Below, piece after piece: positions 41,200 to 51,924 of a DNA stretch of 64,000 nucleotides (the first letter of the stretch is position 1; the number at the start of each line of letters is the position of its first letter). Below the pieces are notes generated by a model, which was given only the letters and a program-made list of their open reading frames with translations, was not told the origin of the DNA and searched no databases. The DNA is from Streptomyces sp. TLI_235 (GTDB taxonomy: Bacteria; Actinomycetota; Actinomycetes; Streptomycetales; Streptomycetaceae): the NCBI GenBank assembly GCA_002300355.1, contig NSGV01000002.1, positions 930,001 through 994,000 on the forward strand, in the 5' to 3' direction. Both the position numbers and the translations under genes were made by a program.

Positions 41200-42486
41200 G
41201 TGAGCTCCCCCGCCTCCCCCACCACCGCCGCACCGCGCCCCTTCGCCTGGGCCGGGCGGAACTTCCGTATCCAGACCGCCGCCACCGTGGTGAGCGGGCT
41301 CGGCAACGCGGCCGCCCCGATCGCCACCGCCTTCGCCGTCCTGGAGGCGGGCGGCTCCACCACCGAGGTCGGCTGGGTCACGGCGGCACGGCTGGTGCCG
41401 CTGGTGCTCTTCCTGCTGGTCGGCGGCGCGCTCGCGGACCGCCTGCCGCGGCACCACGTGATGGTCGCGGCCAACCTGTTCAACGCGCTCTCCCAGGCGG
41501 CGCTGGCGGCACTGGTGCTGGCCGGCGCGCCGCCGCTCTGGGCGCTGGTGCTGCTGTCCGCCGCCGGCGGCGCCGGGCAGGCGTTCTACGCGCCAGCCTC
41601 CGAGGGCATGATCATGGAGAGCGTGGCCGCCGCACACGCCGGCAAGGCGTTCTCGGTCTACCGGATGGCGATGAACGGCTCGCAGATCGGCGGCGCGGCA
41701 CTCGGCGGAGCGCTGACCGCCGCGGTCGGGCCCGGCTGGGTGCTGCTGCTGGACGCGGTCGGCTTCGCCGTCGCCGGCGGCCTGCGGGTCTTCCTCCGCC
41801 TCGACGCGGCACCCCGGGACACCGTCCAGACGGGCGGCCTCGTGCACGAACTCCGGCTCGGCTGGCGTGAGTTCGCCTCCCGGAGGTGGCTCTGGGCGGT
41901 GGTGCTGCAGTTCTCCGTGGTGGTCGCCTGCATCAGCGCGGTGGAGACGGTGTACGGCCCGGTGGTCGCCGCCCAGCGCTTCGGCGGTGCCCGCGCCTGG
42001 GGCCTGGCGATGGCCGCCTTCGGCATCGGCATGCTCGCGGCCGGTGTGCTGATGACCCGCTGGCAGCCGCGGCGCATCCTGCTCACCGGCAACTGGGGTG
42101 TCTTCCTGTTCGCACTGCCCGGTCTCGCCCTGGCGGTCGGCGCCGCACTGCCCGTCCTGGTCGCGGCGATGTTCGTCTCCGGCGCCGGGGTCACCGTCTT
42201 CGGCGTCAACTGGATGGTCGCGCTGCAACAGGAGATTCCGTCCGAGATGTTCTCCCGGGTCTGCGCTTACGACCACCTCGGCTCGATCGCGCTCACCCCG
42301 CTCGGCACCGCGATGGCCGGCCCGGCCGCCGACGCGCTGGGCCTGGACGGCGCCCTGTGGACCTGCGCCGCCGGCACCCTGGCCCTGGCCGCCGCCGTCC
42401 TGGTCGTCCCCGAGGTCCGCCGGCTCACCCGCCCGCAGCCCGCCACCGCCACCGCGGCTCCCGTCCCGGAGCCGGTCGGCGGCTGA
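41200..42486 (+). CDS. DHA3-type MFS exporter
   Basis: A 428-residue protein with about 12 helices. Marks are AATVVSGLGNAAAPIATAFAV in helix 1, GGALADRLPRH after helix 2, and AFYAPASEGMIMESV in the N-half. It resembles enterobactin or macrolide exporters of the DHA3 group. GTG 41200 is chosen because a well-placed promoter ends just before it. The ATG 12 codons upstream is the other candidate. Substrate unknown; the function in resistance or metabolite export is inferred from the family. Confidence 0.85.
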   Translation: MSSPASPTTAAPRPFAWAGRNFRIQTAATVVSGLGNAAAPIATAFAVLEAGGSTTEVGWVTAARLVPLVLFLLVGGALADRLPRHHVMVAANLFNALSQAALAALVLAGAPPLWALVLLSAAGGAGQAFYAPASEGMIMESVAAAHAGKAFSVYRMAMNGSQIGGAALGGALTAAVGPGWVLLLDAVGFAVAGGLRVFLRLDAAPRDTVQTGGLVHELRLGWREFASRRWLWAVVLQFSVVVACISAVETVYGPVVAAQRFGGARAWGLAMAAFGIGMLAAGVLMTRWQPRRILLTGNWGVFLFALPGLALAVGAALPVLVAAMFVSGAGVTVFGVNWMVALQQEIPSEMFSRVCAYDHLGSIALTPLGTAMAGPAADALGLDGALWTCAAGTLALAAAVLVVPEVRRLTRPQPATATAAPVPEPVGG

Positions 42487-42541
42487 GCAACCGCCCGGCC
42501 CCGGCCGCGTCCTTACCCGGCACAGACCCGGGGGGCCGCGC

Positions 42542-43036
42542 ATGCCGGACGCACCACTGCTCTTCATCGACGTCGACGGCGTGCTCAACCCCGCCGACCC
42601 GCACCCGGACGAGGACTTCCGGCGGCACGAGCTGCTCGGGTACGAGGTGCTGCTCTCGCCCGTGCACGGCGCCTGGCTGCGGGAACTCGCCGAGGTGTAC
42701 CGGCTCTGCTGGGCCACGACCTGGCAGGAGTCGGCCAACGAACACCTCGCGCCGCTGCTCGGGCTGCCGGAGCTGCCGGTGGTGGGGGTCAACCGCTACG
42801 TCCGGCAGCCCGGCGACCCGCGGGTCCGCCTCTTCGAGCTGTTCTCCGGCTTCAAGTGGGCACCGATCCTCCGGTACGCGGCGGGCCGCCCGTTCGCCTG
42901 GATCGACGACGTGATCCCGCCGCGCCTCGTCCGCAACTCCCGCCTCCGCCGGGACCGCCTCCTCGTCCCCGTCGACCCGCACGAGGGCCTCCGCCGCCGG
43001 CACGTCGACCGCCTCCTGCACCGCCCGCCCAGGTAG
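42542..43036 (+). CDS. HAD-like phosphatase domain protein
   Basis: A 164-residue protein. Motif I is LLFIDVDGVLNP, giving the two catalytic aspartates (residues about 10 and 12). The WATTWQESAN segment is motif II, and FAWIDDVIPP is the metal-binding motif IV. This short form resembles the HAD domain seen in RNA-repair-associated proteins. No cap domain is present. It follows the exporter by 55 bases on the same strand. The substrate is unknown. Confidence 0.82.
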   Translation: MPDAPLLFIDVDGVLNPADPHPDEDFRRHELLGYEVLLSPVHGAWLRELAEVYRLCWATTWQESANEHLAPLLGLPELPVVGVNRYVRQPGDPRVRLFELFSGFKWAPILRYAAGRPFAWIDDVIPPRLVRNSRLRRDRLLVPVDPHEGLRRRHVDRLLHRPPR

Positions 43037-43062
43037 GGCGGACGCCAAGGGCACTGCGGCGG

Positions 43063-43851
43063 TCAGGCCGTCGGCAGCCAGCTGACGTGGCCCGCGAGGA
43101 GGGCGTAGCCGACGAAGGCGACGGTGTCGATCAGGGCGTGCGCGACCACCAGGGGCATCACCCGGCCCCAGCGGCGGTACAGCAGGCAGAAGACGATGCC
43201 CATGACCATGTTGCCGACCAGTCCGCCGACCCCCTGGTACAGGTGGTACGAGCCGCGCAGGAGCGAGCTGGTGACCACCATCGCCGGCCAGGACCAGCCG
43301 AGCTGTCCGAGCCGCCGCAGCAGGTAGCCGACCACGATCACTTCCTCGAGGATCGCGTTCTGCCAGGCCGAGCCGATCAGGACGGGGATCCGCCACCAGA
43401 CGTCCGGCAGGCCGGAGGGGGCGACGGTGAGGTTGAAGCCGGCGGCCTGGGCGGCGAGGTAGAGGCCGAGGCCGGTGCCGCCGATCGCGGCGGCGAGCAG
43501 TGCGCCGCGCCCGAGGTCCCGCGCCTTGTCCCGCAGGTCGAAGCCGAGCACCCGCAGCGAGGTGGACTCCCGGACCAGCAGGTAGCCGACCAGGACGACC
43601 GGCATCAGCCCGCGGGCGATGTAGTAGACCTGCCAGGCGAGGTCGATCCAGGGCCGGCCCGGTGCGCGGGAACTGTTGAGGGTGGCGACCTGCCGGCCGA
43701 GGGCGATGGGCTGGGTCACCGAGTCGGCGAAGCTGATCAGGGCGGCGACGCCGCTGGCCCCGAGGGAGAGCCCGAGCACGATGAGCAGTTCGACGCCGAG
43801 CAGGCGGCGGGCCGGGGTGCCGGTCTCGGGCTCGGTCGAAACGCTGGTCAC
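43063..43851 (-). CDS. CPBP family intramembrane metalloprotease
   Basis: A 262-residue membrane protein with about seven helices. Catalytic motifs are AILEEVIVVGYLL (double Glu of motif 1), the RGSYHLYQG histidine of motif 2 and a final HALIDTVAF histidine. Motif 1 lacks the usual Arg after EExx, as in some members. These proteins cleave or process membrane-bound peptides (Abi/CAAX-type). GTG 43851 has GGAGA seven bases upstream; a longer frame is not supported. It is convergent with the HAD gene. Confidence 0.85.
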   Translation of the reverse strand: MTSVSTEPETGTPARRLLGVELLIVLGLSLGASGVAALISFADSVTQPIALGRQVATLNSSRAPGRPWIDLAWQVYYIARGLMPVVLVGYLLVRESTSLRVLGFDLRDKARDLGRGALLAAAIGGTGLGLYLAAQAAGFNLTVAPSGLPDVWWRIPVLIGSAWQNAILEEVIVVGYLLRRLGQLGWSWPAMVVTSSLLRGSYHLYQGVGGLVGNMVMGIVFCLLYRRWGRVMPLVVAHALIDTVAFVGYALLAGHVSWLPTA

Positions 43852-43952
43852 CTGGTCTCCCGCGCGGCGGCTCGCTGCCCGCGGCCGGCCGGCGCGCGGG
43901 CCCGGGGGCACGGACGGCCTCCGGGCCGATCATCCTCGCACACGCGGATGAG

Positions 43953-43989
43953 AGCGCCCCGCCGCCAGCTCGGCCCGTGGCGGGGCGCT
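43953..43989. terminator. Hairpin and direct repeat after the GCS2 gene
   Basis: Eleven-base arms AGCGCCCCGCC (43953-43963) and its complement (43979-43989) flank a 15-base loop. The unit GGCGGGGCGCTGCC is repeated at 43979-43992 and 43996-44009, giving two alternative right arms. On the minus strand it terminates the glutamate-cysteine ligase-like transcript. Confidence 0.6.
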
Positions 43990-44011
43990 GCCTGCGGCGG
44001 GGCGCTGCCGG

Positions 44012-45514
44012 TCAGCCGACCGGCCAGGTGTGCACCGGTTCCCCGGTGCGCATGTACTCCACGTACCTCCTGGTCATCGCGGCGATGGCGGCGGTGCGGT
44101 CCATGCCGAAGTGCTCGCGCAGCCGGTGCACGGTGGCGGCCTGCCAGGAGGCGCCGTTGGTGCGGCGCAGGCAGCGCTGCTCGATGACGCCGAGGTAGCG
44201 GTCGCGGTCGGCGGGTTCGACGCCCCACTCGTCGAGGCCCTGGTGGGCGAGCGGGAGCAGCTCGTTGAGGACGAGCTCGGTGACCGGGACGGGGGCGGTG
44301 CCGCCGCGGCCGGCCCGTCCGTGCCGGGGCCAGTGCAGGACGGCGTCGATGCCGTGCCGGGCCGCGGTCTGGAAGTTCTCGTCGGCGCGTTCGAACGGCA
44401 GCCTCGTCCAGACCGGGCGGGACTGCTCGGCGAGCACGCGGACGAGGCCGTAGTAGTAGGCGGCGTTGGCGAGCACGTCGGTGACGGTGGGGCCGGCGGG
44501 CAGGCAGCGGTTCTCCACCCGAAGGTGGGCGATGCCGTCGGCGACGTCGTACACCGGGCGGTTCCAGCGGTAGATGGTGCCGTTGTGGAGCCGCATCTCG
44601 GCGAGTTTGGGGACGCCGCCGGAGGCGAGCACCTTGACCGGGTCCTCGTCGTCGCAGATCGGCAGCAGGGCCGGGAAGTAGCGAAGGTTCTCGGCGAAGA
44701 GATCCAGCGCGGAGTCCACCCAGCGCTCCCCGAACCAGGTGATGGGGCGCACGCCCTGCGCCTTGAGCTCCGCCGAACGGGTGTCACAGGCCTGCTGGAA
44801 GAGCACCGGCCGGGTCTCGCGCCACAGTTCGCGGCCGAACAGGAACGGCGAGTTGGCGCCGAGCGCGACCTGGCTGGCGGAGATCGCCTGGGCCGCGTTC
44901 CACACCGGCGCGAACTTCTCCGGGGTGACCTGCAGGTGGAGCTGGAGCGAGGTGGCGGCGGCCTCGGCGACCATCGAGACCGACTCGACGGCGAGGTGCT
45001 CGACGCCCTCGATGTCGAGCGCGATGTCCTCGCCGCGGGCGGCCAGGATCTGGTCGCTGAGCAGGCTGTACCGGTTGTTGTGGGACATGCTGTCCAGGCC
45101 GGTGTGGTCCAGGTCGAGGGTCGGCAGGATGCCGACCATGACGATCCGGGCGCCGGCCTCCTCGGCCTGCCGGTCGGCGTAGCGCAGGCAGGTGTCGACC
45201 TCCTCGCGGAGCTCCTCCAGGACGTGGCCGCCGAGCCGCCGCGGGGCGACGTTGACCTCGATGTTGAAGCGGCCCAGCTCGGTCTGGAAGTCGGCCGAGG
45301 CGATCGACTCCAGCACCTGCGCGTTGCGCATGACCGGCATGCCCTGCTCGTCGGCCAGGTTGAGCTCGATCTCCAGGCCCATCATCGCTCTGGGGCGGTC
45401 GAAACGTCCCTCGCGCAGCATCCGCTCGAACACGTCCAGACAGGACTGGAGCTTGCGCCGGTACAGCTGCCGGTCGGACAGTTCAGCGCGAGTGGCCGCG
45501 ACCTTCTCGCCCAT
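44012..45514 (-). CDS. Glutamate-cysteine ligase family (GCS2) protein
   Basis: A 500-residue enzyme of the carboxylate-amine ligase/GCS2 superfamily. The metal/ATP segment MMGLEIELNL is near residue 46, and FNIEVNVAP follows. LHLQVTPEKFAP and LRVENRCLPAGPT complete the active site region. Actinobacteria use mycothiol, not glutathione, so this is unlikely to be a glutathione enzyme. The enzyme probably joins a carboxylate to an amine; substrates are unknown. AGGAGG precedes ATG 45514. It is monocistronic. Confidence 0.82.
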   Translation of the reverse strand: MGEKVAATRAELSDRQLYRRKLQSCLDVFERMLREGRFDRPRAMMGLEIELNLADEQGMPVMRNAQVLESIASADFQTELGRFNIEVNVAPRRLGGHVLEELREEVDTCLRYADRQAEEAGARIVMVGILPTLDLDHTGLDSMSHNNRYSLLSDQILAARGEDIALDIEGVEHLAVESVSMVAEAAATSLQLHLQVTPEKFAPVWNAAQAISASQVALGANSPFLFGRELWRETRPVLFQQACDTRSAELKAQGVRPITWFGERWVDSALDLFAENLRYFPALLPICDDEDPVKVLASGGVPKLAEMRLHNGTIYRWNRPVYDVADGIAHLRVENRCLPAGPTVTDVLANAAYYYGLVRVLAEQSRPVWTRLPFERADENFQTAARHGIDAVLHWPRHGRAGRGGTAPVPVTELVLNELLPLAHQGLDEWGVEPADRDRYLGVIEQRCLRRTNGASWQAATVHRLREHFGMDRTAAIAAMTRRYVEYMRTGEPVHTWPVG

Positions 45515-45852
45515 GAGCGTCCTCCTCCCCTAGGTCGACCGTGCATGCATCATGCCCATCCGGAAGATCGATAGCCCGGGGTCTCGAACGCGGTGGCGAG
45601 GCCCGGAACTGACGGTCCGTCAGTGAATACCGGACTTGCCGCACCACACCGAACGTGATAAGAAGGTCACCCTGCGCACCTGTTCGAGTAGAATTCGCAC
45701 TGCGCTCCCGGCCGGTTTCCCGCCGCACGACGACCTCGTGCTCGCGTGGTTCCGTGCCCGCACCGCGATCATGCCCAACCGGACACGGCCAGGTCCCGCC
45801 ACGCCGGTATGCCGCACTCGCACGCCGATCTCGCACAGAGAGGCGACCCGCC
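45515..45852. other. 338-bp intergenic region with divergent promoters
   Basis: This region between divergent genes holds no credible coding sequence. It contains a perfect 17-base palindrome at 45608-45624 and a TAGAAT -10-like hexamer at 45689-45694 pointing toward the gene at 45853. No clear -35 is seen, and the leader to 45853 would be about 150 bases. Confidence 0.6.
45608..45624. promoter_or_regulatory. TetR-type palindrome without adjacent TetR gene
   Basis: ACTGACGGTCCGTCAGT is a perfect 17-base palindrome. This TGACGG...CCGTCA pattern is common to actinobacterial TetR operators. It lies 94 bases before the GCS2 start and 230 before the gene at 45853. The regulator must be elsewhere in the genome. 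Confidence 0.65.
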
Positions 45853-46425
45853 ATGACTCTGCAGACCCCTCAGCCGCCGCCCAGTGCCCTGCGGGCCGTG
45901 CTGGCCGCCCTCGACGACGAGGGCGCGCTCAGCAAGCCAGCGGCCGCAGCGCTGCGCCATACCGCCGGTCCGCTGCTGCCCGCGCACCCGCTGGCCGTGT
46001 ACGTGCTGGAGGGGTCCGCGCTGGGCACCGCGCGGCGCACCGGCTGGCGGTTCCTGATCAAGCAGGGCAGCGGCGGTGTCGTCGCGGCCGCGGAGGTGGC
46101 GGAGACGCCCGCCGGGCACACCTTCGCGCACTTCGCGGCCGGCCCCTATCTCGACTCCACGGTGCAGGCGCTGCGCCAGGCGTGGCAGCTCGCGCAGGGC
46201 TCGCGCACGATCCGGCTGCCGCGGCTGCTGTCGATGCCGGGCCACTACGCGACGGCCCTGTGGTTGAACGGTTCGGCACCGGACGGCCGGGACGACCTGC
46301 TGATTCCGCTCTCTCCCGCGCCGCTCGGGGTGACGGCCCACCGGATCTACCGGGCGGGCGAGTTGCTGGCGGCGCTGGAGCGCCCGCCGCTCGGCGGCGC
46401 GACGATGCTGCTCAGCCAGAGCTGA
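45853..46425 (+). CDS. Conserved hypothetical protein
   Basis: A 190-residue soluble protein that I do not recognise. Visible features are a helical start (LRAVLAALDDEGALSKPAAAALRHTAG), a beta-rich middle (LAVYVLEGSALGTARRTGWRFLIKQG) and a C-terminal HRIYRAGELLAALERPPLGGATML. It has no signal peptide or membrane helix. ATG 45853 is preceded by AGAGAGG. Codon usage matches its neighbours, so it is probably a real, actinomycete-specific gene. A hairpin follows its stop. Confidence 0.7.
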   Translation: MTLQTPQPPPSALRAVLAALDDEGALSKPAAAALRHTAGPLLPAHPLAVYVLEGSALGTARRTGWRFLIKQGSGGVVAAAEVAETPAGHTFAHFAAGPYLDSTVQALRQAWQLAQGSRTIRLPRLLSMPGHYATALWLNGSAPDGRDDLLIPLSPAPLGVTAHRIYRAGELLAALERPPLGGATMLLSQS

Positions 46426-46741
46426 CACCCCCGAATCACCCGGACGGGCCATCGGGTCTGACCTATCAGGGTCAGACACCCGGTGGCCCGTTCGGTCGTT
46501 CCGGCGCCGGTCGGCCGCCTGAACGGGTGATCTCCTGCAACGGGTTGTGGCGCATGTCACGAAACTGCTGCGGGAGCGGCCCGGGATGCCGACACTGGGA
46601 ACCAGCGGCTGTGGGGGCTTGTCCTACCCACCGAAGCGCCGGTTCACACCTGGGCCGGCGAGGATGATCCGCCGGCAGGGCGGCGCACCACGGGGGCGCC
46701 GGCGGCGGGGCAGGATCGCGAGCGAAGCGAGGGTACGAGCT
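46426..46741. other. 316-bp intergenic region
   Basis: Apart from the hairpin terminator near its start, this stretch shows no credible gene. The open frame that crosses it (from 46547) lacks a ribosome site and the codon pattern of real genes until the DUF5999 start at 46742. A GAGGG element lies just before that ATG. Confidence 0.55.
46445..46490. terminator. Hairpin terminator after the hypothetical gene
   Basis: The inner perfect arms GTCTGACC (46456-46463) and complement (46470-46477) sit inside an outer CGGGCCA/TGGCCCG stem (46445-46451, 46484-46490). Confidence 0.75.
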
Positions 46742-46933
46742 ATGTGCCAGCACCGTCCTGAATGTCCTTCGGCGGAGTCGGCCGACCGCGAAGCGGCCGT
46801 ACCGGTGGCCCGCCACCCCGAGCAGGGCTGGAGCCTGCTCTGCAACGGCGTCCTCCTGTTCGAGGACACCGGTGAACTGCTGCCCGACGGCCGGGTGATC
46901 GCCCCGCGGCGACCGCTCGCCGTGGCGGCCTGA
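46742..46933 (+). CDS. DUF5999 family small protein
   Basis: A 63-residue protein: MCQHRPECPSAESADREAA, then HHPEQGWSLLCNGVLLFEDTG-like and LLPDGRVIAPRRPL. This equals the DUF5999 family conserved across Streptomyces. The N-terminal CxxxxxxC plus the internal Cys and His suggest a small metal site, not proven. Function is unknown. The 36-bp palindrome after it is the terminator facing gcvP. Confidence 0.82.
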   Translation: MCQHRPECPSAESADREAAVPVARHPEQGWSLLCNGVLLFEDTGELLPDGRVIAPRRPLAVAA

Positions 46934-46990
46934 CCACCGACCCGGAACGCCCGCCGGGATTGCCGGCAGGGGCGCCGGCCCGGAACGCCG

Positions 46991-47026
46991 CGAGGGCCCC
47001 GGAGGAGATCTCCTCCGGGGCCCTCG
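46991..47026. terminator. Perfect 36-bp palindromic terminator
   Basis: Sixteen-base arms close on a GATC loop (GGAGGAGATCTCCTCC at the centre). It separates the DUF5999 gene and the convergent gcvP. Confidence 0.85.
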
Positions 47027-47044
47027 CCGTCATGCCCTGAGGGC

Positions 47045-49918
<2,874 letters not shown>

Positions 49919-50004
49919 GGGGGTCGAGGCCTCCTGGTCACGGACCGGCGGGGGTACGCACGCCGGTCGGCCGCCGTGGGGAGCCAAAGACGCACGAACC
50001 CGTC

Positions 50005-50245
50005 AGGCCTCCCCCTCTGTCATCGGTACCTGAGAGCTTCGCCGCCATGACGCCCGAAGGCATCTCGTCGGCTTGCACCGTCGGTGAGGGTGGTGCCGCC
50101 GGCTCCTGCGCCGACGATCCTGCCCTGCTTTCCAGAGTGACCTGGCCCGTGCGGTACGGGTGCCTGAGAGATTCCGGGGAGGGGTTGCTCCTTCGGCGCC
50201 CCTTTCCCCCTGCTCAACGGGGTCCGGGACTCTCCCGCGCGGGCT
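50005..50245 (-). ncRNA. Tandem glycine riboswitch upstream of gcvP
   Basis: Read on the minus strand, the first aptamer contains CGGGAGAGTCC, then CGCCGAAGGAGCAA, GGAATCTCTCAGGCA and ACTCTGGAAAGCAGGG. The second has ACGGTGCAAGCC, GAAGCTCTCAGGTACCGATGACAGAGGGG. These are the conserved cores of the glycine aptamer. The second aptamer's middle core deviates. It ends about 85 bases before the gcvP start. The gene-free region 49919-50471 is explained by this riboswitch, the gcvP promoter and the leader of the PRC-barrel gene. Confidence 0.93.
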
Positions 50246-50471
50246 CGGCGGTCGCCGCCCAGGGTACCAGCGGGACTGCCTGGAATGGCGGGCGCTGTGA
50301 CCGGCGTCCCACCGGTCCGGCCCTCCCCCGGACGGCCGATCACCGGCCCGGACGGCCCCGTTCGGCTCGCCGCTGTCCGGTTCGTGGCGTTCTGTGTAGA
50401 TGGCGTCTGGCCAGCTCCTCCAGCCGTCCCGACGTCCGCGTACCACAGGAGCAGTAGCACTGGAGGACAGC

Positions 50472-51719
50472 GTGCAGACCGATATCGATCCGCGAGACCT
50501 GATCGGGCACAAGGCGGTCGACCGGAACGGTGAAAAGATCGGCACGGTCGACGAGGTGTATCTCGACGACGCGACCGGTGAGCCCGAGTGGGCCGCGGTC
50601 CGCACCGGGATCTTCGGCCGGGACGCCTTCGTCCCGCTGACCACCAGCGAGTTCTCGGGCGAGGAGCTGAAGGTCCCGTACGACAAGTCGCTGGTGAAGG
50701 AGTCCCCCGACTTCGGCGTGGGCCAGCACCTGTCGCCCGCCCAGGAGTTGCAGCTGTACCGCTACTACGGGCTGGACACCGCCGGCGCCGGCCGGCCCGG
50801 CGCGGAGGCCGCCCCGGCGCCGGCCGAGCGCCCCCGGGACACCGACTTCGGCACGGTCGCGCAGACCGCGCCCGGCGGGGCCGCGTCGAACGGCCGGGCC
50901 ACATCGAACGGTCAGGCCCCGGCGGACGCCCGGTCCGCGGCGAACGGCCACGGCCGCACCGACCCGGGCCGCACCGACCACGCCGACGGGCAGCACGGCG
51001 GACCACGCCGGGAGCACGCCCGGCCCGAGAGCCACGGCGGCCGGGAGAACGACCGGGAGAACACCATGCAGCTCCAGGCGGTACCGGCCGACGGCAACGT
51101 CCGCCCGGCGGCGCCGGCCGCGGCGCAGCGCCCCGACCGGGCCGAGCAGCACGCCGGCGGCGAGGCCGGGGCGCACCGGCCGGTGGAGATCGTCTGCCGC
51201 GAGGAGCGGCTGGACATCAGCACCGAGTGGCACGTGCTGGGCACCGTCCGGCTGCGCAAGTACGTGACCTCGGAGGCGGTGGAGCGCCGGGTGCCGGTGG
51301 TGCGCGAGCGGGTCCGGGTGGAGCGGGTGCCGGTGAGCGACGCCGAGCGGGCCGCGCTGAGCGACCAGGAGATCGCCGATGCGGTCGAGGAGGTGACCCT
51401 GCGCGAGGAGCGGGCGGTGGTGCGCAAGTACCTGACCCCGATCGAGCGGGTGCGCCTGGTGGTCGAGCGGTACACGGAGGAGGAGCTCGTCCGCGAGGAG
51501 CTGCGGCGCGAGCAGGTCGAGGTGCACGACGAGACCGCGCACCAGCCGTACGGTCCGCAGCCCTTCGGCCCGCAGCCGGCCGAGCGGGCGGCCGGTCCGG
51601 CGGGCCGCGCCCCCGCGGCGGGTGGGCCGGCGCCGCACGCGGCGGCGCCGGCGCACGCCCAGGTGGCGGCCCGGGCCGCCGCGCAGCCGCCCCGGCCGGA
51701 GCCGCTGCACCCGGTCTGA
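50472..51719 (+). CDS. PRC-barrel and DUF2382 domain protein
   Basis: A 415-residue acidic protein in three parts. Residues 1-100 form a PRC-barrel (LIGHKAVDRNGEKIGTVDEVYLD, then FVPLTTSEFSGEELKVPYDKSLV). Residues 105-235 are a Pro/Ala/Gly-rich linker probably disordered. Residues 240-360 form DUF2382 (EERLDISTEWHVLGTVRLRKYV, then RVPVVRERVRVERVPV), the YsnF/AvaK stress domain. The tail is Pro/Ala rich. Such proteins are linked to general stress responses; the role is unknown. GTG 50472 has TGGAGGA seven bases upstream. Confidence 0.88.
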   Translation: MQTDIDPRDLIGHKAVDRNGEKIGTVDEVYLDDATGEPEWAAVRTGIFGRDAFVPLTTSEFSGEELKVPYDKSLVKESPDFGVGQHLSPAQELQLYRYYGLDTAGAGRPGAEAAPAPAERPRDTDFGTVAQTAPGGAASNGRATSNGQAPADARSAANGHGRTDPGRTDHADGQHGGPRREHARPESHGGRENDRENTMQLQAVPADGNVRPAAPAAAQRPDRAEQHAGGEAGAHRPVEIVCREERLDISTEWHVLGTVRLRKYVTSEAVERRVPVVRERVRVERVPVSDAERAALSDQEIADAVEEVTLREERAVVRKYLTPIERVRLVVERYTEEELVREELRREQVEVHDETAHQPYGPQPFGPQPAERAAGPAGRAPAAGGPAPHAAAPAHAQVAARAAAQPPRPEPLHPV

Positions 51720-51755
51720 CCCCTCCGGCTCCCGACTCCGGCTCCTGACGACGAC

Positions 51756-51787
51756 AGGTCCCGGCCCGCTGCGGCGGGCCGGGACCT
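51756..51787. terminator. Hairpin terminator after the PRC-barrel gene
   Basis: Perfect 14-base arms (51756-51769 and 51774-51787) with a TGCG loop. Confidence 0.8.
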
Positions 51788-51826
51788 GCGCTTTGCCGAA
51801 GCTTCACCGATCGATATTTGACAGAG

Positions 51827-51854
51827 TGAAGTATCGACCTGCATCGTTACTTCA
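51827..51854. promoter_or_regulatory. Dyad repeats upstream of the DHA2 exporter
   Basis: TGAAGTA (51827-51833) and TACTTCA (51848-51854) form a 28-base dyad with additional inner TCG/TCG symmetry. A TTGACA (51818-51823) lies just before it. Overlapping TCGATA/TATCGA and CTTCAC/GTGAAG pairs cover 51803-51837. The density of dyads suggests a repressor site at the exporter promoter. Confidence 0.6.
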
Positions 51855-51924
51855 GTTCATTCACTATCGCTTGCCTGAAGCAGTGATTTCGGCTTCCGGC
51901 AGCCCCAACGGGAGGAAACCCACC

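Noticed and set aside
44012..45514. Glutathione-synthesis enzyme gshA
   Set aside because: Actinomycetes make mycothiol and no gshB is adjacent. The family includes many non-glutathione ligases, so no symbol is assigned.
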